This document shows, piece by piece, positions 47,040 to 59,513 of a stretch of DNA of 64,000 nucleotides. Each line of letters starts with the position of its first letter. Position 1 is the first letter of the stretch. A program made the translations under genes and the position numbers. The notes under the pieces are model-generated. The model was not told where the DNA came from and ran no database searches. It saw only the letters and a program-made list of their open reading frames with translations. This DNA comes from Mastigias papua (lineage: Eukaryota > Cnidaria > Scyphozoa > Rhizostomeae > Mastigiidae), in assembly GCA_964019165.1 (NCBI GenBank), contig OZ025278.1, positions 13,953,786 through 14,017,785 of the forward strand, given 5' to 3'.

Positions 47040-49540
47040 GAACAATTTTTTCCTTTCCTTTAGATTTTGTTTACTTATTACAGCCAAGATGGGCCAGTAC
47101 TTTTGCTTCCGTTTCATATTCTGTTGCTACTTCCTATATATTCTTTCCTACTAATCGTTGGCCGTGTTTTCTTTCATTCCGTTCACCTATTGATTCCTTC
47201 TCCTTCCGACGTTATTCACCCAACCCCGCCACCAAAAGGGAAATGCTCATTTCATTCTGCTAGTGTACCCCTGGCCGTGCAGATTTGTTAAATTGTTCTT
47301 TTCCGATTTTAAGTTCCTCGTCAGTATATATCTCAAACACTTGTTTATCTAGTTTGCCTATCAAGATCGGGTCTCCTACCGCTGAAGAACGAATAATACC
47401 GTATGACCTTTCTCTTATACCTGCGCAATTGTTTTAATTTTCTATAAGTCCTTTACTCTTCTTGTGGGCGCTTACAAATTCCACTGTTTGGATCATACCA
47501 GTACTCCTTTAAGTTCATCAAAAATTTTTCTCTCTATGGAATGCTTCTGTCTCTGTAAGCAGTATGGAAATTCCATGATCAATAGTCAGTCTTATTGCGG
47601 ATTGAATGAGTTTGCAATGCATATTCGAGACATTTTCTTTATTGGAAGGTCGCTCCGAACCATTCACCGTAAGAAAGCCCTCTGAAATGAGGTCACGGCT
47701 CCTTCCCAATGGCAAATCACAAGTCAAGGAAGCAAAAATGAAGCTTTCATTGTCAGCCTGGAGTATCCCAGTGGTCAATTGGCCTTACTGTATGAGAGCA
47801 ATAGTTCGGTGCATTTTATTAGCATGGCATCATTATATGTATAGAAGTACAGGGGAAATTTAAGCGTTGATACCACTATTTCCGAGTTATTGTGAAAATG
47901 AAATGAAGAGAAATTATGGCTGAAGTGTTTGGTATTTTAGACTTAAACTTTGACTGCACTTAGAACATATTTTTATGTACAGATTTGTTGTGATTGCATA
48001 ACGAATTTTGTACTATATTTATCTCGCGTGCCTAACAATACGAATAAGTTATAGTTTAAGATAAGATCAGAAAATTAGCAAAGAAAGCACGCGAGGATTT
48101 CTTGATTTTTTCTAAGACTTAATTTTAAGTTGTGTCCGGCTCACGTCAGTATGTGCTTAGGACTACGCACAGCGCTACAGGACTGTATCCCCGGTGTATA
48201 AGGGTAAAGGTCAGCGTAAAGATTATGGTTTTCCCATAGAGGAACTTTATATTGTGGAATACATGTTGGAGAGACCATTGCTTCTATCCGTCAGCCTTCC
48301 TCGATTCACTTTATTGCCTCTACAAGGAGAGTGATTGAGGAACCTGTGAAATCTTAGAGTATACATGACAGAAAAACATTCTGGCCATTGCAAAATTCTT
48401 TCAGCATAGACTCTTGACAAACATACTTCTTCTCCTTTTGTTATGGAATTCATCAGACTTTTCTTAACCTCATTTAATTGCTCCATCAAGAGCTTGACGA
48501 TGTCAATCGTTAATGAATTTATTGAAGAAAGATCTATGCTAGCTTCGAAGCTTTTAACAAAACATGGTGAACTTAAACAAAGATGGAAGTTTGTTTTTCG
48601 TTCGGTCTCTCCTCAACTGTAAACTTTTCAAGCTTCAAATATTCTTGCCTTTACATTGATGGTATTTCTTATTTATTTTCGTAGCAAAGTATGTTTGACA
48701 TATTACACGCTTTTTCCCGGTGTTAAAAGCTGTTTCCCAGCTTAGAAGCATTTATATTTTAGGTGTGCATATTTTGAAGGACTTGAAAAGATATCATGGA
48801 CTAAACATAGAACAAATATATATGTAAGATAACTCTATTATATACCATCAAAAAAGAAAACCGCAGTACTTTGAAACTTTGATAAAGAGAGATTTAGTAC
48901 AAGAATGATTACTAGAAGTAATACTGAATGGAAATGACCATGAGGAATTTATAGAAGACTATGGATGACAGTAAATAACGAGTAGAAATCTCGGAAAGCC
49001 ATTATTGCTGATCTTTTGCGAGCAGATGGAACTACGTGAATCACTAAAGATAATTCCTATTCCAAGTGAAGATCAAGTGCGTCGTGAAATGAGTATTTGA
49101 AATATGTGTGACTTTGAGCATTCTTTAGCTGATTTGCATCAATCAATCAATCAATCAATCAATCAATGAATCAATCAATCAATGAATCAATCAATTCAAT
49201 TATTTACAGTAGGCAGGAGCACATAAGTAAGTGAATAGCTAATGTATAAGCTAATTAAAGCCTACTACTTATAAAAACTATACTTAATACAATTATAACA
49301 ATTTGTGTAAATTGAGTCTGATGATACAGTCAATGATAGGTGTGAAGATTAATAATCTCGTGTTCTTTGAAATACTTGCCACTTTGAGTTGTGTGGACAA
49401 ACCATTGACTATAGTAGAAAATCCAGCATATTATAGCACTTCAATTAGTGCCATAGTAGCGGAAACAGTATCGGAATCTGGGAACAAATTACCAGAAATT
49501 TTTGTGATTAGCAATAAGCATGAAACTGTAGTGAAATAAA
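47040..49540. other. Region of possible decayed coding fragments on both strands
   Basis: Several short, protein-like stretches cluster here without a single intact frame. On the minus strand, 48489-48247 reads NEVKKSLMNSITKGEEVCLS with open frame extending upstream through SINSLTIDIVKLLMEQL. On the plus strand near 49020-49095, EQMELRESLKIIPIPSEDQV is open between stops, and 49303-49539 is open for 78 codons. None is recognised. They may be remnants of a transposon or of a lost gene, or chance. Confidence 0.2.
49138..49200. repeat. (AATC)n microsatellite
   Basis: AATC tetranucleotides with occasional AATG units, about 60 bp. Confidence 0.96.
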
Positions 49541-49859
49541 TCAAGCTATCCTCGGAAAAAATTCATCTTGACTTCAAATTGTAAATTCTAATCTCATAAC
49601 AGTTAATCTGTTGATGAAAAGAACAATAAATAAACAATATATAAACACGAACAGGCAGATAGTATATAGATAAAGCACAAATCCCTGGGAGGTCAGCATT
49701 ATTACGCATTAGGATAAGGTTTTTATTTTCAAACTGACGGTTGTATTTCGTATATAAACAATGTGTAATAAATGACAAGAAGATAAATCAAGGGTCGAGA
49801 GTTCGGATCCCGCTCGGGTCATTCGTTTTCTCGCATTTTCGCAATACATAATCACTTTA

Positions 49860-50306
49860 GGGATCATTCAAAAAGTACACATCGGAAAAAATTGCCATTT
49901 TGACCCCACCCCCTATGTAACGGCTTGTCACACTCAAGCTGATACCCCCCTTTGTTACGTAGCATTCTGTCATAATACCCCACCCTCCACAACACCATCC
50001 TCATATTTTTTTAAAAGAATATACTCTAGAAGAACATTAAATTAAGTCTGAAATTTGCTGAAATCTAAGATTGATTGGGGATAATACAAGACTCAAGCTC
50101 AACAAGGTCTTAAACTATTTTCTTTATTTTAGTATTTTTAGAAAGCATTCATCAAAATGTGAAAAAGTAGAAACATTACACTAAATGTTGGTGTTAGGTA
50201 ACAGAAGTAATTTGACACCCCCACCCCTATATTTTTCATTACAGTTTGTCACAAAATTGGTACATACCCACCCACACCCTACCGTTACGTACTTTTTGAA
50301 TGGCCC
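49860..50306. mobile_element. MITE family D (447 bp, GGNNCATTCAAAAAGTAC ends)
   Basis: The left end GGGATCATTCAAAAAGTAC and right end GTACTTTTTGAATGGCCC form a terminal inverted repeat. Next to them lie GTAACGGCTTGTCACA and the inverse TTTGTCACAAAATTGG and CCGTTACGTAC. The interior is C-rich runs and AT-rich filler without an ORF. No clear target duplication was seen. Similar CATTCAAAAAGTACGTAACG-ended repeats are known in several animals. That match is from memory and unverified. Confidence 0.7.
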
Positions 50307-50639
50307 ATATGATTATGGGCAACTTTCATAAATAGCTTGGCTGACTTAAACTTCCAACAACCAAGAACAAGTAAACTTTGCAAAGTTTTACTTCAGAAGA
50401 ACGGATCTTGGTTGTAGTTTTGAGAGTTTCATGTGCAAATACAATAGTTTGGCTTCAACATTATCCTCGCTTTTCTGGGATATAGTTTATAGATAGCCAT
50501 TCAACACCAAATTCTTAAATCTTCATCCTCTTCTTAATATCCTATGCTTTTCTTGTGATGCGATTTCTAATAAAAAAACTGTGACATGCATGCGTCAGCA
50601 GCTTTCGGCCTAATCCCACAAGGAGTCAAGCTCTCTTTG

Positions 50640-50802
50640 CTGCCGCTGTTTATTTATCTTCAAGATGTTGTGCTCTGATGATTCTCATTGGTCTAGCTCT
50701 CTTCGCCGGAGGGCGTCAGCTCGTCTCCAATTTTAGTACGAGATCCTCGTTCAATGCAGCTATGTGGTTCTATGTATTTTGCGTATCAGGAAAGAAAAAG
50801 GT
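50640..50802 (+). other. Possible 5' non-coding exon of the downstream (+) gene
   Basis: This is a locally GC-richer stretch ending GAAAGAAAAAG followed by donor GTAAGC at 50803. The 56159 exon has its own acceptor upstream of the start codon, so a non-coding first exon must exist somewhere 5' of it. This is one candidate by composition and donor quality only. The left boundary is arbitrary. Confidence 0.15.
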
Positions 50803-53289
50803 AAGCTTTTCATGACACTCTACCAGCTAACGGGTGGGCTTTGCCTCAGCTTGTCGGAACGCTTCCCCCTCAGAGATGACTCTAGTTTTTGATTTATGGT
50901 AAGACCGTTGTTTACCAAGGTAGTCTTTGTACTTTATGCTGAGTATTTCTGCAAATAAGTGCAGGCTAGTGTTCCTTCCTATGGTCAAACGGTCTCTGCG
51001 CTGCACAGTATTGAGTATATCAAGTTGTGATCTATTGCCAGTGCCATGGTTACTGCAGCGAGATTAGTATATGAGATATATCTTATATTAACTTAGTTTC
51101 TTTGGCATGCCACACATAGAAGGCTGGGTCGCTGAGCGCCTTCTGTCAATTCAACTGAATCAAAAGCGGACCACAGAGTTATTGTAAATTATCCAGTGTG
51201 TTTTCTTTTTGTATTCATTCTTTTAATCTTTGCATTTCAAATAAAGGCTATTCCTCCGGCCCTTTCCTCATGAATAATTGATGCAACAGGCGATTTCTTA
51301 TGCTGGTTTTGTTTCTCGTCCTCAGGAGACGGGCAAGGAATTCTGATTTCGTCCAATTCGCTGCAAATAGACGCTCTTGTTGTTACTGATGATGGTGGTG
51401 GTTGCAAAAAGGGATTAGAATAGCAGTGGCGTTTGTTAGTTGGATTTAGCAGAAAATACGCGTCCGCTAAACACGAACGGAGTTAAGAATTAACCAATAA
51501 TTTGAAAGTCATTACAAGGAACTGGATTGAATCTTGTCAAATTGGTCTCAATTCTGGGCTTAGTCGACAAAATCACGTCGGATTTCGTTTTATTGTGTAA
51601 GCTCTTTGTGTGAATCGCAGAGTGTTCAGTTGACATAGAGACACATCAGCTGGGATAGACGTCAAACTCCAGGAGTTATTTAGAAAAATTGAGAATCCAT
51701 GCTCTATTTTTAAGGAATACTGTAAGTATTTGAGTTTTTTTCTTGATTTTAGTAAGTGAGTGTCAAAACCCTACTTTATGGACGTCCTCCCAGAGTAGCG
51801 TCTTCAACCCGAAGCTTACAACTTGTTCACCCCCGAGTCTTGCCACACCATATTTCAGAATATTCATGTTGAGTATGTGACGATATCTATATCCTTACCT
51901 GAAAGATGAACTGGCTTCGTATCGTGGTTATTTATGTGTGGTATTCCTTGCCTGGAACCTGGGAAGATTAGCGGGAAATAGAGTCAACTAGTCATTGCAA
52001 AGCAATAGTTGGGAACTTGGGATATACATAAGCACAAGTATGAACCATAATACCCCTACTCTGGTTTAAGAGATCCAAGACCGATTTTCGTTTACCCCAG
52101 TGGTTTACTCATATCTAGCAAGCCTTGGCTTGTTGATTCATAGCTATGGCAAACGCACGCTTGAAAACCTGCGCACGTACAAGCGGGAGACAATTTCAAT
52201 CTCAGACAGCCGTTGATCTTAGGTTTAGAGGCCCTGATTTGCAAATAGGTTATTTGTGTCCCTCATAGGTATCGCTTCCATCAAGAGTTGTGTTCATTCC
52301 TACACCAACTTTGCTTTGTGGCGTACGGGATGCGCAATCTGTAACGTTGAAAGTTCTTGTGGCATAAGCTAATACTGCCGTCCCGCTTCAACTTACACTA
52401 TCAATGAACACAAAAAGCCTCCAAACTTTACCGAGTTTTGACATTCATTGCTCCAGTTTTAAGAACCTTGGATGCGATTTCAATTCAAAAGCTGTGAGCT
52501 TTTGCACCCCATAGTAGTATGTGCATATTAAACTTCATGTGCCGCTAACTTATACAGGATAAAGTATTACGTAGGTTGCAACTCCTGCTAAACTGAAGGC
52601 AACCCATAAAAGCCCAGATACACAAGAAGGCTCCATCTGACCGTCCTATTAGTATGATTTTCAAAAACTGATTTCAGAAACAGACTGCCGCAAAGTTATT
52701 TGTCGTCGTAGCCTTTTAGAGACTGAATTCCAGTTAAGTCGAGTAGACGGGTATCTGCCTTCCAAATTCATTCATTCGCCCGAGATTGATAACATCTAAT
52801 CTGCGTTACTCTCCAGTTACGATTTCTACGTCATATTCTTTTCTCGGCCTCCTCGCTTTGTGTACGAATATCCTGTCGATAATGTTCTGCACTTAGAGAG
52901 GTAGGATCACAGACATGCGCGTCTCATAGTTGAATATGTTATCGATGAGACGTATTTGGTCTAATGGTATCATTAGACGCATCCTTTGCAATGAAGGTTG
53001 GCTTCTTTTCATTGCAACGGCCTGTGAGCCCTGGTGGTAGCTATTCGGTGCTGGCCTCCGCTTTTCTCGTTGCGTAGTTGGGAGTTAACTATCACGATAT
53101 ACCCATTGGATTTTGTACCATTCGGCCAGAACTTCTCCATGGCATGGGCTTGAGAGCCACGAATAGCAAGAGATCGTCAACTCTAGGGCTCTGCGAAGCT
53201 GACAAGTTCGTCTTAAGAGGCAATCATCTCAACTGAAATGGTGCTTAGCTTAGTTGTTTGACGAACGGAAAGTTTGTCATGTGGCTTTA
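50803..53289. other. Intergenic or first-intron sequence, nothing firm
   Basis: Slightly more GC-rich than its surroundings. Isolated splice-like sites (for example CGTCCTCAG at 51325) are present, but no domain-bearing frame was found. Confidence 0.4.
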
Positions 53290-53675
53290 ACGTGTTTTTC
53301 ATAAGGAACCATTTTATAGAGAACCTATACATAGAAGACCAAGATTTTAAGGAACTTGTACCACTAAAGGCAAAGTCCCTTAAGGAGCTTTTTAATTTCA
53401 AATAGTTTTATCACTGCAGAAAAGCAAGGGCTAGGAAGCGTGTCCCTTTCATTGCAATCCATTCCGCATGAATTGTGCATATTCCGTGGGCATCTGTTTT
53501 CTAGCAACAATTCATAAAAAAGTTGCAAATATAATTTCCTACTTCTGTACCGGTATTACGGCACTAAATATGCAGTTCATATTAAGAAACTATTAAGGAA
53601 CCATTAGTTCAGAAATTTGGCCAGAAGTTGCCCTTAACTTTGAGAGCTAGGCCTTGAAGTAAAGATGACTTTGTG
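53290..53675 (+). mobile_element. TTATAAGGAACC-family element, copy f
   Basis: Left end ACGTGTTTTTCATAAGGAAC, internal AAGGAACTTGTACCACTAAA and AAAGTCCCTTAAGGAGC, and right region GAGAGCTAGGCCTTGAAG align with copy b. The extreme right terminus has been lost. Confidence 0.75.
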
Positions 53676-55485
53676 CAATTAAAATGCAATGTGCTGCACT
53701 CACGAAGACATTAATTGAAGTTAAATAGTCGGAAACTTATTTGGCATTTTTGCCTGCCTAGTGTGCGTCGATTCTCATCCATATGCCATGAATCTCTGGT
53801 CAACTTTCTTATATCGTCTTGTAACGATCATCAATTTTCTTTTCGATTTTCTGTTAGACCTGAGGGGCGCTAAGCGCCACAGAGCAGTGCCTCGTTCCTC
53901 AGAAGGCCATTTTTGTTTACTTGTATGTGTACTGCATACGTCCCTGCTAAGTATTCGAACACACAAGTAACGGAATGCTCTTGTGTAATGTTTGATCATA
54001 GCTTGTTTACTTGTTTAGCCGCGCAACTTAAGGCTAAATCAATGTTGTATTTGCCCAGTGTAAATGTACTTTTTTATCAAAACTTTTCGGCGACGGAGTA
54101 CAAAGCGCCTATTTTGAGTGAAATTCTGTCGTGTAAAACTTTCACCTGTCTGTCTTAATTCTTTTAGCAATGTAAAGCTAGCTTATTTGCCTACGCTTGA
54201 AATAGAGAATGATTATAGAGAAAGATTATAGATTGCAGCCATTCCCCCCCCCCCCCCAGCACAATAGATCTAAAGTAATCGTTTGAAGGTCAGTGTATGC
54301 GACCCTCTACATTATTTTCCGTTTTTACAACTTATATAAAAAATGTACCACACCTAATGCCTTTTGTTACACCGGTGGGTGCTACATACAACTATAATTG
54401 GGAAGAGAAGGATAAATGATGTAAGATTCAAAATGAGGATTAAATACCCCAGTGTGATTTATTTCATAGTATTACCCCCTTCTCCCCTTTCAACAGCTAT
54501 ACTGTACCGATTGAATATCAAAATGCAGATATATCTGATGACGATTACAACTCCAGGGAATTAACCCATGGTTTTGGCATTTGCTCGATATAGACAGATA
54601 TGAATTTGTCATATTAACTTTCCTGGAATCGTAGTGGTGTATATTTTCTTAAAGCATAATGATTTACACTGTCTTGTGCTATTTACTTTGTCTATCTGAA
54701 TGCATTTTCTATGAGAGCTCATGACAGTTACAGCAGCTTCTCATTTGGTATGTGCACAGTATCATAAATAAAAAATCTTCCTTGTTCGTCCGGACCCTGC
54801 ATGGTAGGCCTAGAACTACGTTTCCCAACCTGGGTAGAATTTCCGCTAGAGTAGGGAGAGTTTAACTTAAGAGTGGAGGGAGTTTAACTTGAGAATGGAA
54901 TGGCTAACTCTATACTCGAGTAGAAGCTCATGGATGACTTTTGTGACATTATTTCTATATTTTATGCTACTGTCTTATGATGTCAGATAGAGTCGACCCA
55001 AAGATATGGAATAATAGACGGATGCTGTAAGGGTACTCTCAGAAAGTGGACACTCCCCCTGCCGAATGTCCCTCTTTGCTGCATTATTGAATACTGCCGA
55101 ATTTTTCACTTAAATTCTGACCCTGAACTGTTTTGGACGCTAACTCTTGCTTCTTACTTACAAGCGGTGTCATCTGGGATAGTATTTCGTACCTCAAGTA
55201 TGGCCTGTGTGTCTAAATCTTGTGCGCCTTTTAGTGCATGGAACTCTCCGTCCTACTGTATACTGTATTGGCATTTGCCATTTAAATTGATAGAAACAAG
55301 GCCTACAGTTTATGTTAGGCCATGTAGTACGTACCAATTTTGATCTGTTGCCTCTAATCTTTTGCAACCAAATGCGATTTCGTCGAAATTTGTATCGGCA
55401 CCCATTCGTTCCTGGTAGTATCACCTTCATCAGGCAAATTTTTTCAGAGTGGACCCCTACCTTTGTTAATGTGGCCTGTAGGTAT
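53676..55485. other. Intergenic or intronic, nothing recognised
   Basis: It contains a run of 15 C at about 54245. No gene or repeat family was recognised apart from the flanking TTATAAGGAACC copies. Confidence 0.45.
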
Positions 55486-55828
55486 CATTTTTTTTACAAG
55501 GAACCATTTTATAATGAACCTACATATAGCAGGATTTAAGGCACTTACACTATTAAAGAGAGTCAGAAGCTTTTCAATTTTATTTTTATCACAGCAAACA
55601 ATCGAGAATTAAGAAGAGGTTTGCATACTGTGTGTAGTCCTGATAGCAAGTGCTTCGTATAATGTCTACAGTATTCTATCTTGACACCTAACATTTACAA
55701 TGTCTATAGCACTACCTGTGCAGTTAAAATTAAGGAAATATTAAAGACCTTTTAGACTACATCGTAGTCAAAGGAAGCAAGAAATAGTGTACTTCATGTA
55801 AAAGGCCTTGAGCTGGGGTCTTCATGAA
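55486..55828 (+). mobile_element. TTATAAGGAACC-family element, copy g
   Basis: Left end TTTTTTTTACAAGGAACC, then ATAATGAACCTACATATAGC, GGCACTTACACTATTAAAG and right region AAAGGCCTTGAGCTGGGG keep the family order. It sits about 330 bp upstream of the putative signal-peptide exon and is followed directly by an 8-bp tandem repeat. Confidence 0.7.
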
Positions 55829-55878
55829 GAACATTCACTTCAAATGGGGTCCTAATCTCATTGGTTTGGTGATTGCAT

Positions 55879-55965
55879 GGTTGCAGGGTTGCAGGGTTGC
55901 AGGGTTGCAGGGTTGCAGGGTTGCAGGGTTGCAGGGTTGCAGGGTTGCAGGGTTGCAGGGTTGCA
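55879..55965 (+). repeat. (GGTTGCAG)n tandem repeat, ~11 units
   Basis: Near-perfect 8-bp units. Because 8 is not a multiple of 3, the ORF through it gives a Leu-Gln-Gly-Cys-Arg-Val-Ala-Gly peptide repeat with no biological meaning. It lies between TTATAAGGAACC copy g and the signal-peptide exon. Confidence 0.97.
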
Positions 55966-56158
55966 AGAAAAGAGTACTAGAGACCCCAGAGTGTTTTAGA
56001 TACTTCGAAACACACCATTTACTGCTTGCTACATGTTTATCACATAATTTTAATTCAAATATCACCATCTTACTAATTCAGTTAGTATGTTCCATTGTTA
56101 TAATGCCTTTTACCTTTCCAACATCTTCCTTATCCCTTCGACCTTTTTCTTCATTCAG

Positions 56159-56235
56159 AAATAAAGCAATGGCAAATACCATCTTTATCGCGGTACTTTC
56201 ATGTTTACTGCTGGCATCAGTAGACATTTGCAGAG
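56159..56235 (+). CDS. Putative signal-peptide exon of a secreted/membrane protein (start codon at 56169)
   Basis: A long pyrimidine tract ending TTCTTCATTCAG at 56158 gives a strong acceptor, so this exon probably follows a non-coding first exon. ATG at 56169 opens MANTIFIAVLSCLLLASVDI, then CRG, with donor GTGAGC at 56236. The sequence has a short polar start, a hydrophobic core of about 13 residues and a small-residue exit, as in a cleavable signal peptide. It ends in phase 1, the usual junction after signal-peptide exons. Two downstream segments with phase-1 entry (61605-61691 and 62429-62497) could continue it. An ORF reading through from 55824 is an artefact of the 8-bp tandem repeat upstream. 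The product is not identified from this exon alone. Confidence 0.55.
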
Positions 56236-57654
56236 GTGAGCTACCGTTTTGTTCTTTATTCACTTTGTTCTTCTGCCTAATCTTATAATTTCATGATGGC
56301 GAGAAAATATTTTACAAGCAGATCGATGAAAATTATGTGACTTTGAATATAGTTCGATTTGTTTACGCCTGATTTTCATTCAAGTTCAGTATGTGAAGCC
56401 TGACTTCTTTTGGCTTTGTCTTCGGGTAATACAACTTTCATGAAATGGGGCGGATTTACGTTAAAAGGAGTATGGTCTTGCTTTGTTGCCGGCAATTTAT
56501 TTTAAGAGAGTTTCCCTTGGATGACTGTTAGAAAGAGAAGGATATTCATCTACATTAAGTCTAATGTATCAATTCAATAGAAATACAGATTAAGAAACCT
56601 ACCAGGAAAGTAGTTAACTTGAAAATTCGATAAGATGTATTGACCTATCCTTATGCATGGTAGGTCCTACAATATATGAGAAAAGAATTGAAAGAAAGAG
56701 TAATTTCTTTAGTGAGCTAAGTATCAGAAGAAAGCTTCTTTCAAATATTAGCATGCCAAATTATAACGAGACTAGCTCTATGGGAACCTGACTTGTCTGC
56801 CTTATAACAACATTAAATGATGGCATTATATGGATAGGTATATACAAATTGATAAGCGTTGACCTGCATTGTGATGAACAGTACTTTATTTTGCATCCAT
56901 GTATACATTGCGATTTTGGATCATATTTATTAGGATAATATTTAGTGACTAAGCACTGTTGTTACATGAATTTGGAACTTCATCCTCACAAGTCCTCCAA
57001 AAGGTTCGCCCCATCTGCTCGGTAGATTCGCATCTTAACAGCCATTAGAAGCCATATGAGATGATCACATCCCTGAATGAGTATTTCGCCAATTTTGGTC
57101 AGCTTAATATCGATGCAGGTCAATCCTTTATACGTATTGAAATCCAGATTTCATACATTGTGAATGGTAGCCAGGTAGAAATAGTTATACACTGAAGGGG
57201 TACTCAACAGCTATGGCATTCTGCTTTCATAGTACGAAAGCTGTCCAGTACTAGGATGAGCCAGGGATGCTAGGAATCTTAGGGAAATCATGGAAAATCT
57301 TGGAAATCCTTGTAAAATCTTGGGAACGTTAAACATCTCTCATCTGCTTTAGCATACCAGTTGGACTTTTGCTGTTTTTATTCGGTGCAAATCTATGAAT
57401 CATTCTCGCACTAAATCTCAACGGAAGATTTTGATTGACATACAGAGTCAGCTATGCTAGGATGCAGATTTTTTAAAATGTTTCATAAATGAACATATGA
57501 TTTTACAAGCAAGGATTGGACTACAGATTAAACACCAGAAACCAGCAAGCTTGATCTATCACCCTATCTTGGGATATTATTTTCTAGCTATACCTTACTG
57601 TTGAAAGTATTTTTGGTGTCGCAACCATTTGGTTCACCTTGCTTATAGTCCCAT

Positions 57655-57750
57655 GGAGCCGTTGATAATCTCAAGAAGTAGTAAGTAATCGCGAGGAAGC
57701 ACTAGAAATCACGAGGAATCACTAGGAATCACAAGGAATCACGGAAGAAA
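57655..57750 (+). repeat. Degenerate (GAAATCACGAG/GAATCACTAG)n tract
   Basis: About six AATCAC-containing 10-11-bp units. Confidence 0.65.
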
Positions 57751-57844
57751 TAAATATAGCTGTGATTTCCTTTGATGGCTCCTTACACCTATCGCTATTA
57801 GTTGTGGGCTTCTGAGCATAGCAAATTGCTCCTTTGCTGATTAA

Positions 57845-57965
57845 AATTCATCGCGATCATTTGCTATTCATTGAGATTACTTACGATTCAATGCGATTAT
57901 TTGCGATTCATTGTGATCACTTACGATTCATAGCGATTATTCGAAATTTGTTGCAATTATTTGAA
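57845..57965 (+). repeat. Degenerate ~24-bp tandem repeat (ATTCATYGCGATTATTTGCG type)
   Basis: Five diverged units with GCGATYA and ACGATTCA words. The overlapping small ORF is a product of the repeat. Confidence 0.65.
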
Positions 57966-59196
57966 ATAGACTTCACCACAATTGTTTTTATGAGTCCTCG
58001 GGACAGAAGTGGATACCAGTGTATATTTGACCCAAGTAGAATTGTGCCAGGTATTATCTTGTGCGCGTATGACACAGGATTGGTATTCAATCCAGGATTT
58101 AAAGCAAGTGAGGAGCGTTTAACATGACCTAGTAAGGGTATTTAGGAAGCTTATCGTTCTAGGTTTTCTCTGGAGAAATTGTTAAGGATAAACATTGCAT
58201 TGATTCACTGTGTACATGTTGTTGAATTTCTAATTTCTTCATTAGGGTAAATACTAGGTCTTCAAATCTTTGTTTCTCAGATTCGAAGAATGTAAATCCT
58301 CTAGCGGGCAGGGTCTTTAACCTTTTAAGCCTCTATAGCCCTGCTAATAGTCGGCATTTGAGTAAAGTATGTTTGTTAAACAGCTTTCTCTCTGCTGATA
58401 AATTTAACAGCGAATTTGCCCGCAGATTGCATGTAAAATTGATGACGTATTCAGAGTGTTTGATAAGGGGCATATGTAGTGTAATGAGAGATGCTGGGAA
58501 TAGCTTGTGTTTTTGCATAATCCTTTCCTTTGAGAACATCATAACACAAAGGGACACAATACAGCACCATTTGGTTAATTTAAAATTCATGCGTTTCCTT
58601 CATTGTGGCAATGACATTTCTATATATGTTGACGATGTTGCAAGGCCACTCACTGGGTAATCGTATTCTGTGACTAAAGTATTGAATAGCAAGCCAGCGA
58701 CTTAATTTCTATTACCTGATTAGCCGAAGAATCTTAGACGCCGTCACCTGTCTTGACTTCTTATCTTTGGAGATAGTTCAGTGCAATTCAACAATTGTTA
58801 AGCAAACCGTATACCTTAGTATATAGCTTAAATAGTATAGAAACACCATTGGAAAGCTAAAACAAAATTTACATAGAATCTAATCCGGATAGGATCATTT
58901 GCAAATGACCCAGTTTGGTTAAGGATCGGATCCTTGAGATCCCCATTCTAGGCGAGAGCCTCTATTTAGAAAACGTTATGGCTTATATTCTACGTAAATC
59001 TGGACATTTTTAGCATGGATTTTTATTTCAGATTAGTTTAATTTTGATATAGATTTTAATAAATTTTAATAAATTTGTGTAAATTAAGTAAAAACTATAA
59101 TTAGGTATTTTAAGTATTATATTATATAAATTGTAAACTTTTTCTAAGCGGATAGCCTCTTGAAAATCAGCTTTGCTGAAGAGCTACCCTCCTATG

Positions 59197-59260
59197 AAGA
59201 ATTGAAATGAATTGAAATGAATTGAAATGAAATGAAATGAAATGAAATGAAATGAAATTG
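59197..59260 (+). repeat. (AATTGAAATG)/(AAATG)n microsatellite
   Basis: Three 10-bp units pass into five 5-bp units. Confidence 0.92.
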
Positions 59261-59460
59261 AGGAGAGGAGCACTACCTCCTTCTAAAGCACTGACTTGTA
59301 CATATACATGTATGTCAGCAATTGACAATACACCCCAAGAATCTACGTATACAAACCCCAACTTATTCATTAACTATTTAGTCTGTCGAGCTGCTCTGAT
59401 CGGAGAAATATCTGGATTTGTGACATTGACTGATCAATTCTCATTCTGCCGCCTATTAGC

Positions 59461-59513
59461 ACGTTGCATTTTGGGATTGGCTCCGTTGCATTTCAGGATT
59501 GGCTCCGTTGCAT
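59461..59513 (+). repeat. 24-bp direct duplication
   Basis: GGATTGGCTCCGTTGCAT occurs twice in tandem, each preceded by GCATTTYRG-like sequence. Confidence 0.75.

Noticed and set aside
49138..49200. Regular AATC array considered as a CRISPR-like repeat
   Set aside because: It is a simple tetranucleotide microsatellite without spacers, in a eukaryotic genome.
49793..49830. tRNA B-box-like GAGTTCGGATCCCGC
   Set aside because: No A box or cloverleaf was found upstream, so it is probably a fragment or chance.
55824..56168. ORF with Leu-Gln-Gly-Cys-Arg-Val-Ala-Gly repeats
   Set aside because: It is produced by the 8-bp tandem repeat. Only the part after the acceptor at 56158 is kept as an exon candidate.
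57985..58050. Possible exon between TTTTTATGAG and GTATTA
   Set aside because: In phase 1 it would leave in phase 0 and so would not fit the neighbouring phase-1 exons. The acceptor is weak and it overlaps tandem repeats.
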